The translations under genes and the position numbers were made by a program. Under the pieces are notes generated by a model, which was given only the letters and a program-made list of their open reading frames with translations, made no database searches and was not told where the DNA came from. A stretch of 64,000 nucleotides of DNA from Pempheris klunzingeri (lineage: Eukaryota > Chordata > Actinopteri > Acropomatiformes > Pempheridae): the NCBI RefSeq assembly GCF_042242105.1, contig NC_092022.1:14256001-14320000 (forward strand), read 5' to 3'. Numbering within the stretch: position 1 is the stretch's first letter; every line of letters starts with the position of its first letter. Below are positions 37,001-49,287 of the stretch, piece after piece.

Positions 37001-40000
37001 TGTTTGAGAGTCGGGATAAGATTGTGATCGTGATGGAGTACGCCAGCAAGGGAGAGCTGTACGATTACATCCAAGAGAGGAGGAGACTGCCAGAAACAGA
37101 AGCCAGAGGCATCTTTAGACAGATCACATCTGCTGTCCACTACTGTCACAAGGTTAACATACACACACACACACACACACACAATATAGATATACAAATA
37201 CCTTCCACAAAAAACACCAGTGAAATTCAGTATAAGTTAGGGAACCACATGTAGGCACGTGCTGAATTGCATGAAGTGGTATTCCACTGTGCACAAGTAA
37301 ATACGTACCAATAAATCCACTAAATCCTAATCCTAATTCTGCAGGAAAACTTGACTTGAGTTTTCAGATCTCTCTGGGTTAAGAGTGCATTATCCCTTGA
37401 CTGTTTTTTGCCGTCACACACTAACACATTTAACAAACACGTTGCCTAAATGAGCTTCCTCCCTCCCTCCCTCCCTCCCTGCCAAAAGAACAAATTCTTC
37501 TTTGTTTCTATGTTTTTATTGTTGTGTACATAAAATCAACAGCTGTGCCAGAAAACAGGAATTATCAAGGAAATACATAAATCCTATTATCCTGTCCTAT
37601 TAACACAGAAGTGCAGAAGTGCCGCTGAGTTGGACATGACAGAAATGTTTTTGTTTTCATAACATTCTTTTTTTGGAAGTTTGGCTACTTCATGAATCCC
37701 CCACATTAAATTCAGAGATTATCGTTCAGCTCCTGTAGCTTCGTAGTAGGCAGGGAGGTGGATTTTGTGCTCCTTGTGCCCTCAAATATTGTCCCAAAAT
37801 AGACATGAATGTTCTAGCATGAATGAATTATTTAAAAGTACCTCTGAGGTATGCAGGGCACATGGAGGGATTATTGAGGCTTCAAGAGAAGAATGAAAAT
37901 AATTCAGAGTCATTGCCTGCTTTTTTTCTGCTGTTCTCCAAATCTGTTCATAGATTGCTAAAAATAGCAGGAATAATAACCTGGGTAACCACATAGATTT
38001 CTTTCATCTGCTTTTCTTGATCCCTGTCTCTGCTTTGCATACACACACACATGCTCACGCTTACAGACTGTACTTACTGTGCACAAAACATCATCTAAGG
38101 TCATGGGTGATTTCCTCCTCTTAAGTGCTTTGAAGAGGATGTAATTAAGGAAAGAAAGGGGGGTATTCTGACCCATTAGCTTTAAGAGAAACTGACAGCA
38201 AAGTTTAAAGTTTCCCTGCGTCACATGGCTTCTTGGGTGGCCACAGTTATCTATGGCTGCATTGTCTCTTTTATGATTAGCTGCCTATTCAATGTCAGGG
38301 AAACACGAGTGAGCCTGCGACAGACTTTTCGTCCCATCGAACCTGCAGCTCTTCCTCACCAGGCTCCACAGCTGTCTACACTCTGTGGCCTCTTGTAGGC
38401 TCCCAGGTGCTTAATGCCATCAGGGGATCAAATCGCATCTCATCAGATGAATTAACCCAAACAAAGCACTTCCTCATGCCTGTCGACGATTAAACAGTCT
38501 GAGAGCCTTTCTCAAGGCTCTGATATGTTAGAGACATGACCCTGCAACATGAGGCCCGAGTGGAATGTTAATGGTTATGAAATTATAATTGAAAGGCAAA
38601 AAGCCCCGTGCACCACAGGCTGGGTTTATATTGTAACCTTCAGACCCTTCAGTCTTATATTTGTATGCAAATAGAAAACATCTGACTGTAAACAGGAGGG
38701 AGGAGCAGCACACGACCTCATGTGTCTCTGATCTCTTGCAGAACGGTGTTGTGCATCGAGACCTCAAGCTGGAGAACATCCTTTTAGATCAAGATCTGAA
38801 CGTAAAGGTAAGATCAATAAAACATGCACAAACTGAGCCCTCATACCACTCACCAACAAAGAAATGTGAATGCTTGTTTTGTTAAATAAAAGTGAAAGTT
38901 TCCTTCCAGAAACAAGATATTTATCCCTGGATACAAAGTACATGATTCCTCTGACAAAAGCATTGTTGGCCTGAGCGTTAAATAGATCATGGGTTGTCAT
39001 AATGGATCACTAACAGACCCCTTGACGGCAATTTTGTTTTGGAACATAAAGGCATACATTTTTATGATCATCCGGCTTCCACTGCTGCTGTATTTAGCAT
39101 GCTGGAATGAAGCTTCGGATAGTGCAGCTGGTAATGGATTATATCACCGTCTCCAAAATAAAGTGGAAACAAAGTGCACATTCAGAACATACATTGGAGT
39201 GCTTTCTGCCCACAGTAATTTTCCTGTGTTGTTAACCCATGCACACTGAACCAGCACAAACATACTGCCAGCTCTTATAAAAGAACCCAGGGGTCATTTT
39301 TTGCCTTATTTGGGTGCTCGTCTCCTTATATGGGTGCTGTGCACGGCCAAAGGGGAATGCAGGGAATCCAGTGGCAATCGCGCCAATCAGAGGGTTTTAA
39401 TACAAGTCCGCTCTGTCTGTCCGTCAAAAGAAAACAATACGTGGAGACCTCTCAGCGGCTCTTCATTCATTGCAAACCTCAGGTTTACCACATCGGCCTC
39501 TCACAGCAATCACTGCAGGAAATGACCAAGCCTCTGTGCAATGCATGTGCATGTTATGTCTGCACAAGAGCAGCTTCGTGGTGTGTGTAGAGGGCAGGCA
39601 CAGCCAGACATGTTAGGTCTGGGTGCTGAGTGCTGGGTCTTGGTCATGTCACAGATTGTAGTGTAATTAAACAATATACTCATAGTAAACTGTCGTGTAG
39701 TGGTTAGCTTTGATTATTCTATTTTATTTTATTTTCAGCATTCATATATTGTTTCAGTACAACCAGATATCCACTCCATAGCCTATATGCCTGTATTTAG
39801 AAAAGTACATAATGTACAGGGCAAAAAACTCAGCAGTTAGACATGAGTAATCATCCATGAAGCACATAATAACAATGTATTTCTAAATAGTGCTCATTAG
39901 ATACTTTTTTTTCCCGAATCACCACCACATAGAAATAGTTCTTTTTGGGTACTTTATGTCTTCATTCGGTAGTGCCAGTGGAGAGATAAGAGGAAACAAG

Positions 40001-43000
40001 GAATGGAGATTTGCTACAAGGGCTCCAGCCTGACTTGAACCAGGGACGTCGCAGTTTATAGTCACAGGCCATAGGGATGCTTTTCTTTCTTGCCTTATGT
40101 TTATGCTTAATTCATAAACTGATAATTAAAGAAATACAGATATTGAAATTATACATTTTACCAGATTGGAAAGCTGAAGTATTCACTGGACAAGAAGTTT
40201 GGTTGTTTACTTTATAAAGGCAAACAGAAATAAGTGTTGCGGTTAGCTCAAACAAACCAGATGACTTTGTTAGTCACACCAAATTTCTCTTTCTTTCCAC
40301 ATGATATTATCACAAGAGCCGCAAAAATGCTGCAAGCCTCTGTAGAGCATTTACTAGTGATGTGTTTCAGTCCAGCATGTGTATGAGAAATGAAACAGCC
40401 CATGTTATTCCCAGGCACGTGTGCAGGAGTCGTTTGTGTGCTTAGAAGAAAAAGGAAGAGTGTCTTTTGCACACATTCAGCACTAAGGAATGTTTCTGGC
40501 AAAGCACTGACATGAGTACAGGAGCCTCATACTGATGTCTCTGTGGTAGCAAAATACAATTTACACTGCAGGACACTCACACACAAACACACGGTGGTTT
40601 GTAGAACGTAAAGCTGTACTGCACCACTCACATGCTCAGTCTACACATTATTATTGTTATTGCCACTGAACGTCTAATATCAACTGTGAGCTGGCTTATA
40701 TACACATTGTCATCTTCCATCTGTGAGGTCTCTGCTGCCCTGAACCTCTGTTCCACGGAAACAAAGCTGCCACATTGAGTATTTTTAACACCACGGGGGC
40801 TGATAGCGGGCTGGTGCTCATGTTAATAATCTATTCAGATACAGAGGAGCCTCGGTGTGTCTGCGTATGGCTCTCGCAGCCTTAAGTGAGTGATTGTTCC
40901 GTTACGTGAGTGTAACCAGCATGATGTTTTTGGCCCTCTTCTCGTTTCTCACTCACACTTACATTGGCAAAAGCCCAGCATACATATTTTTGGCTCTTTA
41001 AAAGGAATTGCTTTGAGTTGTTGTGTTTTTGCCACATGAATAAGAGATTGTAGTGCATACTCCCCAGAAAGGAATCCGGATTGTTTGGGAATGAGTGTGT
41101 GAATGTTTAAGTGAATGAGTGAATGAAATTCATCAAGCGTTCAGTTTTATCGTCCATTGTGTCATAAAGTTCAAGCGTTCTGTGTCATCAGCTGTTAGGT
41201 AGTTATGTAATCTCTGGCTGTGACTCGCTGTCACACAACAAACACTCAGGTATGCATGCTGAACTGGTCTTTTGTGCTCTTTGTGACTTTTATTTTCTGA
41301 GATATGGGTTGTATTTTTGACATATTTTATGTATTGCTTCTGACAGATGGTTTGCTTTATATGTCCCATTTTAAGCATCACCTATGGTCGGCCTTTTTTT
41401 CATTAATAGATCAATTGTCAACTGAATATTTTGTGTTTTCATTTAGTGGCCTGGCGGGCTCCTGAGCCTTCTGTATATACTGTGACCTGACTTGTTTGTC
41501 TTCCATAATTTGCCTCATTTCCACTCTAGGGATTAATAAAGTTAGCTAGTCTTATGGAAGTTCAGAATTACTAGCAGCAAGGGATACAAAATAATCAAAA
41601 TGTATTTTTTTCTGTTCTCTCTATCCCTGACTCTGCAGCTGGCTGACTTCGGCCTCTCCAATCATTTCCAGAGGGGCGCTCTGCTGCAAACCTACTGTGG
41701 AAGTCCACTGTATGCTGCACCAGAGATAGTGAAAGGACTGCCCTACCAGGGGCCAGAGGTGGGTCAACACACCATCATCTCTGGCCTCCTCATCACTCTT
41801 GATTCAGTACACCAATATGTATGGTGTATTTAACAATGCGCCAAACCCAACCAAAACAGTAAAGCCGTGGGCCTTAAAACCTAAACAATGAGGGGAAAGA
41901 TAGTACAACACTCCTTAGAGCTGAGGCGGACTATGGAGTTGGGTGATAATTCTCTGTGGGCCTGCCACTATGGGCGACACCTGTCACAAGCACTGATTTA
42001 GCTGCTGAAGATCCACAGTAAGTGGGTCAGGCAAAATGCAGTTTTCAAATCAATACGAGGCACTCCTACTGTAATTTTGCTCACTTTGTCAAATCATGTA
42101 CCACAACATTGTATTAAATTGAAGCCTGAATTTTAAGCCTGAGTTACGTGCATAGCGTGTTCTTCACTCTGTTTATTTTTGTATGCTAGGTGGACTGCTG
42201 GGCGCTGGGGGTGTTGCTTTATGCTCTGGTGTACAGCAGCATGCCATTTGATGGGGCCAGTCACGCCACACTCACAGAGCAGATCAGCCAAGGTCGCTAC
42301 CGCAGACCCAACCCCCCATCAGGTAAAGCTTCACAATGTCCATGTGTCCATCAACATTATATTTACATTTCAGTTTGGCAGCTATAAATAACTGTTCACT
42401 CTGTCCCGTCCAGACGCCTGCGCTCTTATCGACTGGTTGTTGACAGTGCGTGTGGATGAGAGGGCTACGATAGAGGACGTGGCCAACCACTGGTGGGTGA
42501 ACTGGGGTTTTGAAGAGAGTGTGTGTGACTGCCCTTCATCTCCGCACCAAGAATGCCCCTCCCCCCTGTTGGCTCGCTACATCGACTGGCAGAATCGTGT
42601 CGCAGCTACCAGCAACATGACTGTTGACCCAGGGTGCTTATCCTCAGACTCCTCTTGCCCACCTCAGCTCTCTCCCCACCCCTTCTACTTCAGCTTACCT
42701 CTGAAGAGCGACCGTGGAGGAGGAGGAGGAGGAGGAGCAGGAGGAGGAGGAGCAGGACGGATACGTGGAGGAATGTCCAGCGTCAGGAAGTCACGCAAAG
42801 AGAATGCGATTCCCCAGTCTGCACTTGGAGCTTGTGGTGGTGTTTGTGCAACAGCTGCCTCTTCCTCTGCTATTTCCTCCACTTCCACCATTGAAAGAAA
42901 GAAGCCCAAAGGCATTCTGAAACCCCAGAGGAGTTTTGACTCAGTGTTTCACAGCCCTCCTAAAGACAACTCTCCCTCCCAGCCGTGTAGCACTGCTCCA

Positions 43001-43645
43001 CAGCCTTATCGAGCACACACACTTCCCCACACACATGCTGATGTCCTGTCCACCAGTCTGCCGCCTCCCTCTGCGTTCAGTCAGCCCTCATCCAAAATGC
43101 CCAAGAAAGGGATACTTAAAAACTTGTATGGAGGGGAGACAGCTTATGGCTCATCCTCAGAAAGAAGGACCTCTGGAACAGGAGTTAAAGAGAGTGATGC
43201 AGGTGATTTGTGCTCCCACAAACAGCCCACTTTCCATCCAGCGACAGAAGACAGCCCCACCATGCGCACAGAGGCAATAAGAAGAAGGAAGGGTATTCTG
43301 AAACGTAACGGAAAGTTCTCTCGCAGCCTGGATCTTCCTGATGACCACCACCCATCGTCCTCTTCAGTCCCTGTGATATTTCCAGAGGCTCTGCGGCAGC
43401 TCCTCCAGACCACAGGTGGCATAGAGGGTCGCCGCAGCCGCCCCTCCAGCGTGGTGAGCGAGGACAGCCTCTTCTCCTCTGATTCCTTTGACCTGCTAGA
43501 CCTCAGCGCCCAATCACGTCGCAGGATTTTCTCCAGAGGGAGGCAGCACAGCGCCTGCAGTTCTGAAGAGGACCTGGAGCAGCTGAGAGCTGAGGCAGAC
43601 GGGGCTGGTGGAGATGGAGAGGGACCGAAGGAAATGTTAACATAA
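31311..43645 (+). CDS. NUAK-family (SNF1/AMPK-related) Ser/Thr kinase, NUAK1/2-like, complete, 7 exons
   Basis: LKB1-activated AMPK-related kinase acting on myosin phosphatase and the cytoskeleton. Exons: 31311-31595, 36250-36370, 37001-37152, 38742-38807, 41639-41758, 42190-42322, 42414-43645 (TAA); 702 codons. Kinase: [20 protein letters not shown] (about 63), VAIK (Lys99), HRDLKLEN (Asp193), DFG (211-213), [15 protein letters not shown] with Thr226 at the LKB1 site, and [16 protein letters not shown]. The tail has three GILK motifs (about 459, 525, 586) like those binding PP1-beta, a Gly-rich run from GGA codons near 42717-42760, and [20 protein letters not shown]. Mixed features: [12 protein letters not shown] resembles NUAK2 and [10 protein letters not shown] resembles NUAK1, while the family's conserved C-terminus (FSL..D.....Y..AL.CSKL) is absent. 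Possibly a third paralogue. ATG 31311 has a good context; ATG 31344 is an alternative. Confidence 0.9.
31832..31990. repeat. Two (TG)n microsatellites in NUAK intron 1
   Basis: TG arrays at about 31832-31870 and 31940-31990, separated by 70 bp of unique sequence. Confidence 0.95.
32804..32822 (+). repeat. Homopolymer run of about 19 G in NUAK intron 1
   Basis: An uninterrupted G tract following a GGA-rich purine stretch from about 32780. It is likely unstable and hard to sequence, so its length may be an assembly approximation. Confidence 0.85.
33262..33856. repeat. Interspersed repeat family T, copy 3 (NUAK intron 1)
   Basis: The most complete copy: ATTAAAGGACTAATTTGACA, TTTGGGAAACACACTTA, TTAGCTTAGCTTAGCATCAA, a hairpin around ACTTCCTGAGGTCT..AGACTCCAGGAAGT, CAGCTGCTGGCTTCAG, and a closing TTTCCCAAAATGTCAAACTA. 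Confidence 0.7.
34041..34096. repeat. (TG)n microsatellite in NUAK intron 1
   Basis: About 56 bp of near-perfect TG repeats. Confidence 0.95.
37159..37182. repeat. (AC)n microsatellite just after NUAK exon 3
   Basis: Starts only 7 bp after the exon 3 donor site. Further on, a (CCTC)n array lies at about 37459-37481. Confidence 0.9.
39905..40075 (-). repeat. SINE-like interspersed repeat, copy 2 (NUAK intron 4)
   Basis: Resembles 4845-5015. On the minus strand, GTCCCTGGTTCAAGTCAGGC (40031-40050) looks like a degraded tRNA box B within a tRNA-derived SINE head. There is no complete cloverleaf. Confidence 0.45.
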
Positions 43646-44171
43646 GCCTAAGGAATGATCGGGACATCTGTGTAGTGAAAAATTGGGTTGAAAGCCAGTT
43701 CTTCTGTTCACTTTTCTGTGATAATCAGTGCCTGCCATCTTGAAAAGACTTTGATGAACTCTGGAAAGATTGCATCTGGAGTACGTGGACTCTACTGTGC
43801 ATTGTACTGTCAATGTCAAGCACAATTTCTGGGCACATAAAACTGCATTCATTGGCATTTCAAGTGTGTTCTGAATGCAAGGCAGAGCAGAGAGTGATTA
43901 CACGGCAAGTGACACCTAGAGGGGATCCACTATCTGCCGACGGGACCTTATTGTGGCAGAATGGACAGTCCATTTAATGAACTCATTCTGACCTCACCTG
44001 CACAATAGATCCTCTTTTTAGATTTTATAGCTGATTTCTGTTCAGATGAGCCTCGAAAATCTGAGTCTGAATGCTGTAATCTGGTAAAGTTGGCATTGCA
44101 GGTTTTTGGAACTGATGGGAAGTTTAACAGAGTGCCATTGTGGATATGTGGTTCCACGTGTCAGTAGAGAC

Positions 44172-44177
44172 AATAAA
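44172..44177 (+). terminator. Probable poly(A) signal of the NUAK-family gene
   Basis: AATAAA about 530 bp after the stop codon, the first good match downstream. Confidence 0.5.
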
Positions 44178-44189
44178 CCGACAAGACAT

Positions 44190-47100
44190 ATTAAGTGTGT
44201 TTTGAGAATGATAATAACAATAATGATAATGAAAATATTGTTTACTGGTGTATTGATGACACAGACTCAGTGAATAGATCATTATGTACATGAACCAGAA
44301 ACAAATCAAATGGAGTGATGAGGAGACTTTAAAGTTTCTCAAAATTATACATGAAACAAATATAAATACGACATTTTTTTGATAACATCATCTTCCTCTT
44401 CTTCTGTGGTGGCTTTAATGGCACCTAACAGGAGAATTAACATCATTAGCAGTTCCTTGATGTGCCAGACACCTAATATTCACATAGCAGTAGTTGAAGG
44501 AAACCCACATTAATTTGCATTTTCGTTTACGATACATTTGGATGAAGACCTGACAAGACAGCTTACAGATAAATGTAAACATTTAATACATGGTTTATAA
44601 CTCACTAAAATGTAGTTGTAAGTAGGTTTAAGGACATATGTTTATTAATCTACATTATTTGTGGACAATATAACTGTATTTTATCATATTGTCATAAATG
44701 TGTTTTAAACACCAGCCTCCACTTATGGTGGAGGTGTAGTTGTGGAAATACATACAACTACAATATAGTGTCTTATAAACCATTCATTAAATGTTTAGGT
44801 ACTGCCTATACATGCTAAATAGGGCATGTATGTATTTCACCACATTATTGAGTATATTTGTATTACACAGTAATACTGTACTGTGCACAATTTGCTCCTT
44901 TGCACCATCAGACACAGTGTGACACCACCTATGCTGCTGTGGACATTTGAATAAGTGAGGTATGCAGTAGATGTATGCAACTTTAACTCTGTAATTTTCA
45001 TACTGTGAGAAAAGGATTCTGTAAACTTTGTTCAAGCATTTCATACTTTTTTTTGTTTGTTTTTGGATTAAATAAATAAATTATGTGAACCTGAATACTT
45101 TCCAGTTATTTTGCTGGTATCAACAAGAAAAGCAGCAGGAGATAAGAGATGAAATGAGCACTTCCTGCAGCTTTAAAAAGAGTAAAGATAAGCACTGTGT
45201 AGCACAGATGTTGTATCGTGAAAAGGGGCATTTTAAGACAAATCACCCTTTTATTGAGAATGTTATGTCTTCTCTATAGCTACAGGCCTTTTGGCCCTGT
45301 GCACAACACAATACAGAGAATTCATGCAACATTGTTTGACAGACCAAAAGCTATCCATTTAATTAACTTCCACAGTCCCGTGTCTCCATAAACACAGAAC
45401 TCTTTTTACTCTACAGACTGTTTTCATTATGGTTCATGTACTTAAATAAAAAGGCATTTCAAAGAAGAAAACCTCAGCAGAAGAGGTCAGATGAGAGTTT
45501 AGTGGAAACATTTGAATGCCATGAATATAACATTTAAATTACAGATTTGTGGTAATGCGAGGATAAACATGTTTTTGAAGTTTAGAAATGTCACTTTGCT
45601 TCAGGTTAAGTTTACATTTTATTTGATTATTTCATATATAGCGAAGTTTTAATGCGTCAGCTGTGCAAAACTACATGATGGAAAAGAGTAAGCAATGAGG
45701 CAATGAGTGTGATACATGCATGGTTTCCCTTTGTTTCCTTTATTGGCTTTAACTAAATAGTTTTCTAAACACACAACCCGTGTTTTGCAGGCCTCTCCTC
45801 TGTCTAATGGAGAGAGTCAATCATCACTGTCAGGGAAAAACCTCATGTCCTTAAGTTTTCATGCTTTTAGGCATATTTGAGGATTGCATTTTCCTCTATG
45901 GATTGGCAGAATTCTCCAACCTCTTCTCTTGTAAAATCCCATCTAACGTAATAACATATTGGCAAAAACACACGTGTTCCTTATTACATGAAAAGCTGAT
46001 CTTTTGGACACACAAGTTTTCACAGCGTTAAGATGAAACAAAGCAAAGTGCTTCAGCAGGTCTTGTTTGGATGGCGAGAGGTCTGGTATGGCTGACATAA
46101 ACATGGGGCTTTCTTTATACCACCCACTTGCATGGTTTTAACACATCTAAGTGTTCTTCCCGTTGCAGTACATACTCTAATGGTTTAGATGTTAATGGTT
46201 GATTGATGGCAGAAAAGCACTTTGTTCATTTGGCCAGTGGTGGATGAAGTCCAGAGCAGAGGTCTGATGCTGACGGGTCAAAACAGACATTATCTCCTGT
46301 CAGTTCACTGTTTAGCTAATATTTTACGCTGCACCCACATATTGGACAGCAGGCGCAAATTTAAGTAAGCATGATCCAAGCTATATGATGGTAGGATATG
46401 TTGTCTCTGTCCAGGGAATTTTCTGTGGTGTCTCATTACCAGAAATAACCAGAATAATAATAATAAGTAAGTTCACTGTCATCATTTTTCACGGAAAAAA
46501 GAATATTAGAAAACAAAATTAAGGGCAAATCTCCAATTTTGTCATTAAAATCAAACTAATTTGAAATTGGTTAAAATTGGTCTGCTTTTTACTTTGTACT
46601 TCGCAATATTTATTTTACATTTAGATATTTTTATGCTTAAAGAAGAAGCATTATCCATTACTTCACAAAAAAAGAAAAGCCCAACATTTCTTTTAATTGA
46701 AATAATGAATCTGAATAGGTCCTTCAACTATCATGGCCATTGCTCATCACGAGGATAACATTGAGTGTATCTGGATAGCAGGAGGCAACAACTTCTCTCA
46801 CTTCTTCCTCCTTCTTTCTTGTGTCATGTTAGAAGGTAATGGCTGATTTGACATTTGAGATGTGAGCAGTCTTGAGCAGTAAAGCTATATGATCGCTGTA
46901 ATGGTCTCCGTCACTGTGGAGCTCAAGAAACTAAAACCAAGACTTGATTTTAATAGTTAGAGGAGGATAACAGCAGCTTAAAGCATTTAAGTTGTGTGTG
47001 GGCCTCCTGTCAATCACATTGACAATTTCCCTAAACAGCATGGACGCAATAGCCAAGGACTTTAAAGATGAAGTATTCCAAATATCTGCAATAATTACTA

Positions 47101-48940
47101 AAGCAATCCAGGGGGAAGGGGTTCACAGCTAAGTCTTGAAGGCCAAGAGGCTTTTCTTTCTGTTCCCTCACGTGTGGATAAAAGCTCAGTTGATTGAACA
47201 AAAGCAGCCAGACTTTACTGGTTTTTAGGCTGATTACTGGGGCTCAGGCAGTTAAGGAACAGTGGCATTACGATGGAGAAACCCTTCACTACCCACATAC
47301 TGTGGCTTGAACTTGGTGTTTTAGAGCGTGCTGTCCTCAGAGTTGGAAGAAGTAGTTGGAAGAAGTAGTGCAACAGTCCTCCATTAAATGTCCTCTGTTT
47401 AAATACCACCAATGGAAAAAATATATGTAGTTGCAGGGAAATGTGGTCAACTAAAAGCACTGATTGTGGAAAATTATTTCTTCAACAGTGTTACATTACA
47501 ATCATGTCCTGCAGTGGCCCCTAAGAACTATTTAAATGTTGTAGCAGGCCTATCAATCACAAGCTAGTTTAAACTCCAGTAAATCAGCAAACTTCATGTA
47601 GCTTCCGTTTTGGGTGTGAAGTCCTTTGCTCCCAAGAAAGAAGAGCAGTCAGACAAATGCACTGGAGTGAAAACTATATCTCCCTCTAAAATGAAAGGAA
47701 AAGTCCAGTCAAAATTACATTTACAATATATCTCGAGAAAAATTTATATTCAATTTCCTCTTGACACATTTTTAGGTCTTAAGAAAACGTTAACCACATC
47801 AGCAGTAATTAAATAATATCAAAATAAACATCCCAGTTTACAGATTTCTAGTCTTTTTGTTGCTCTGGTTCAATAATCTCTATTTTTAATTAAGAACCGC
47901 GGCCCAGAAATAAGCTCATATCATCTCGATAACACTAAGAAAACCAACCACTCAGCCTGGTCAGATAACAAGTCTGATGTCAGTTGCACAGGCCTCTGAG
48001 GTTATCTGACCTTACAACAACTACAGTGTAACAAAGTGATAACTGTCCGCAAAGAAATCATCTTAAAACATCCATGACCTCAAAACCAGAAAATCTATGA
48101 TGATAACACAACGAAGGAGCTGCTGATAGTGGCACGGTTCTTATGTCCTCATTTTGGACTGGAGAAGAAAACACAACTTTAACTCATCTTGCTACAAACC
48201 ACCAATGACCATACAACCACAGATGATCAACCCCATTTGTTAGCAAACAGTTCTGCATACACCTCCTAAAAAGGCTGAACAACTTCATCTCCTTAGAGAA
48301 AATCTTTGACGTGATTGTCCAGTTCCCAGGTTCCCTCTGTTGGTGCTCATTTCTGATTCTGATTTCTATCCAGGTTTATCTCATAAGTCATGACATAAGA
48401 GAAATGAGCACATAGTTGATCACAGGGTTCAGCACATCGTGTTTTATGGGATCACTCCCTATAAAGCAAACTGAACGCTAAAGACTTGAGCAACAGTGTC
48501 ATCTTGTGGCCATTTGATATAGTTGCCCTAAAAGTACCCACTACATACCCATGTATTTAGTGTAAGGTGAAATAGTTTGAACCTCTCATAGAACATGGTG
48601 TTAAAATACCCTCTGACAGATTAATGTCTGGCCTGGTGCCACTGATTATAAAATATGTGTGTTGTAAAATATGTGGAAAAAATTATTCCACATTCTCTAT
48701 AGCTGCTGTCTGTCTGCTACAGCACAGCAAAGCAGTAAACACACACAACAAACACATTTATAACAAACAGAATATGAAAGCTTGTTTGGGCGCCTGAAAA
48801 GCATGAAAATCACTGAAAAATTACCAAAAATCAACAAAAAATTTGTTTGTTGTTTTTTTCTCTGTGATATCCTTATGATAGGGGCAAGCTGTAAAGCACT
48901 GTCCATGCCTGTAATGAAGTCTCATTCAAATTGTGTTTTT
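44190..48940. other. Intergenic DNA between the NUAK gene and the samhd1 region
   Basis: About 4.7 kb, AT-rich. No exon, RNA gene or recognisable transposon was found by eye. Short frames here have no recognisable domains. Confidence 0.5.
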
Positions 48941-49287
48941 TTAATAAAGTCCAGGTCCTCTGGCAGCACCAGGCCGTGCTGTTCATCACCAGCTTCAGGC
49001 CATTGTCTTCCACCAGGTAGTCAAACATGGCCAGTGAGGCAGTCTCATGCTGCAGCAGAAACAGACAGATTACGTTAAAATGGAAATGTGAATTTAAAAA
49101 TTAAAGCACAATGACTCATCACTGAAATGGAAAGAGCTTATCTTACTTGAATGGAAACAAACCTGAACACTTGTCTTATCTTGCACGTTTGTCGGTCAAC
49201 CAAATTGCTTCCTTTGAGGTGTGTTATGATTGCGTGTCTGGGCTACTATGTTGTTTGTGTCTCCTAGATTGCCAAAAGGTTTTCAGA
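48941..49287 (-). pseudogene. Inverted partial duplicate of samhd1 intron 6 and exon 7
   Basis: Read on the minus strand, this matches samhd1 in two collinear blocks. About 91 bp match 55514-55604 in intron 6, followed directly by about 258 bp matching 56220-56477, which covers the intron 6 end, its acceptor and two thirds of exon 7. The roughly 615 bp between the blocks are missing here. By eye there are about five mismatches in the first block and a similar number in the second. One is a single-base deletion in exon 7 (GATGGAGCAG has become GATGAACAG), which breaks the frame; the acceptor CCGCAG has become CTGCAG. Homology stops abruptly at TTTATTAA inside the exon. It cannot encode a product and lies about 2.1 kb upstream of the samhd1 ATG. 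Confidence 0.92.

Noticed and set aside
40031..40050. Possible tRNA gene (box B-like GGTTCAAGTC on the minus strand)
   Set aside because: No matching box A at the right distance and no cloverleaf; better explained as a degraded tRNA-derived SINE.
48782..49078. 98-codon plus-strand frame with a Ser/Cys-rich end
   Set aside because: Its second half is the antisense of the inverted samhd1 exon 7 copy; it has no family resemblance of its own.
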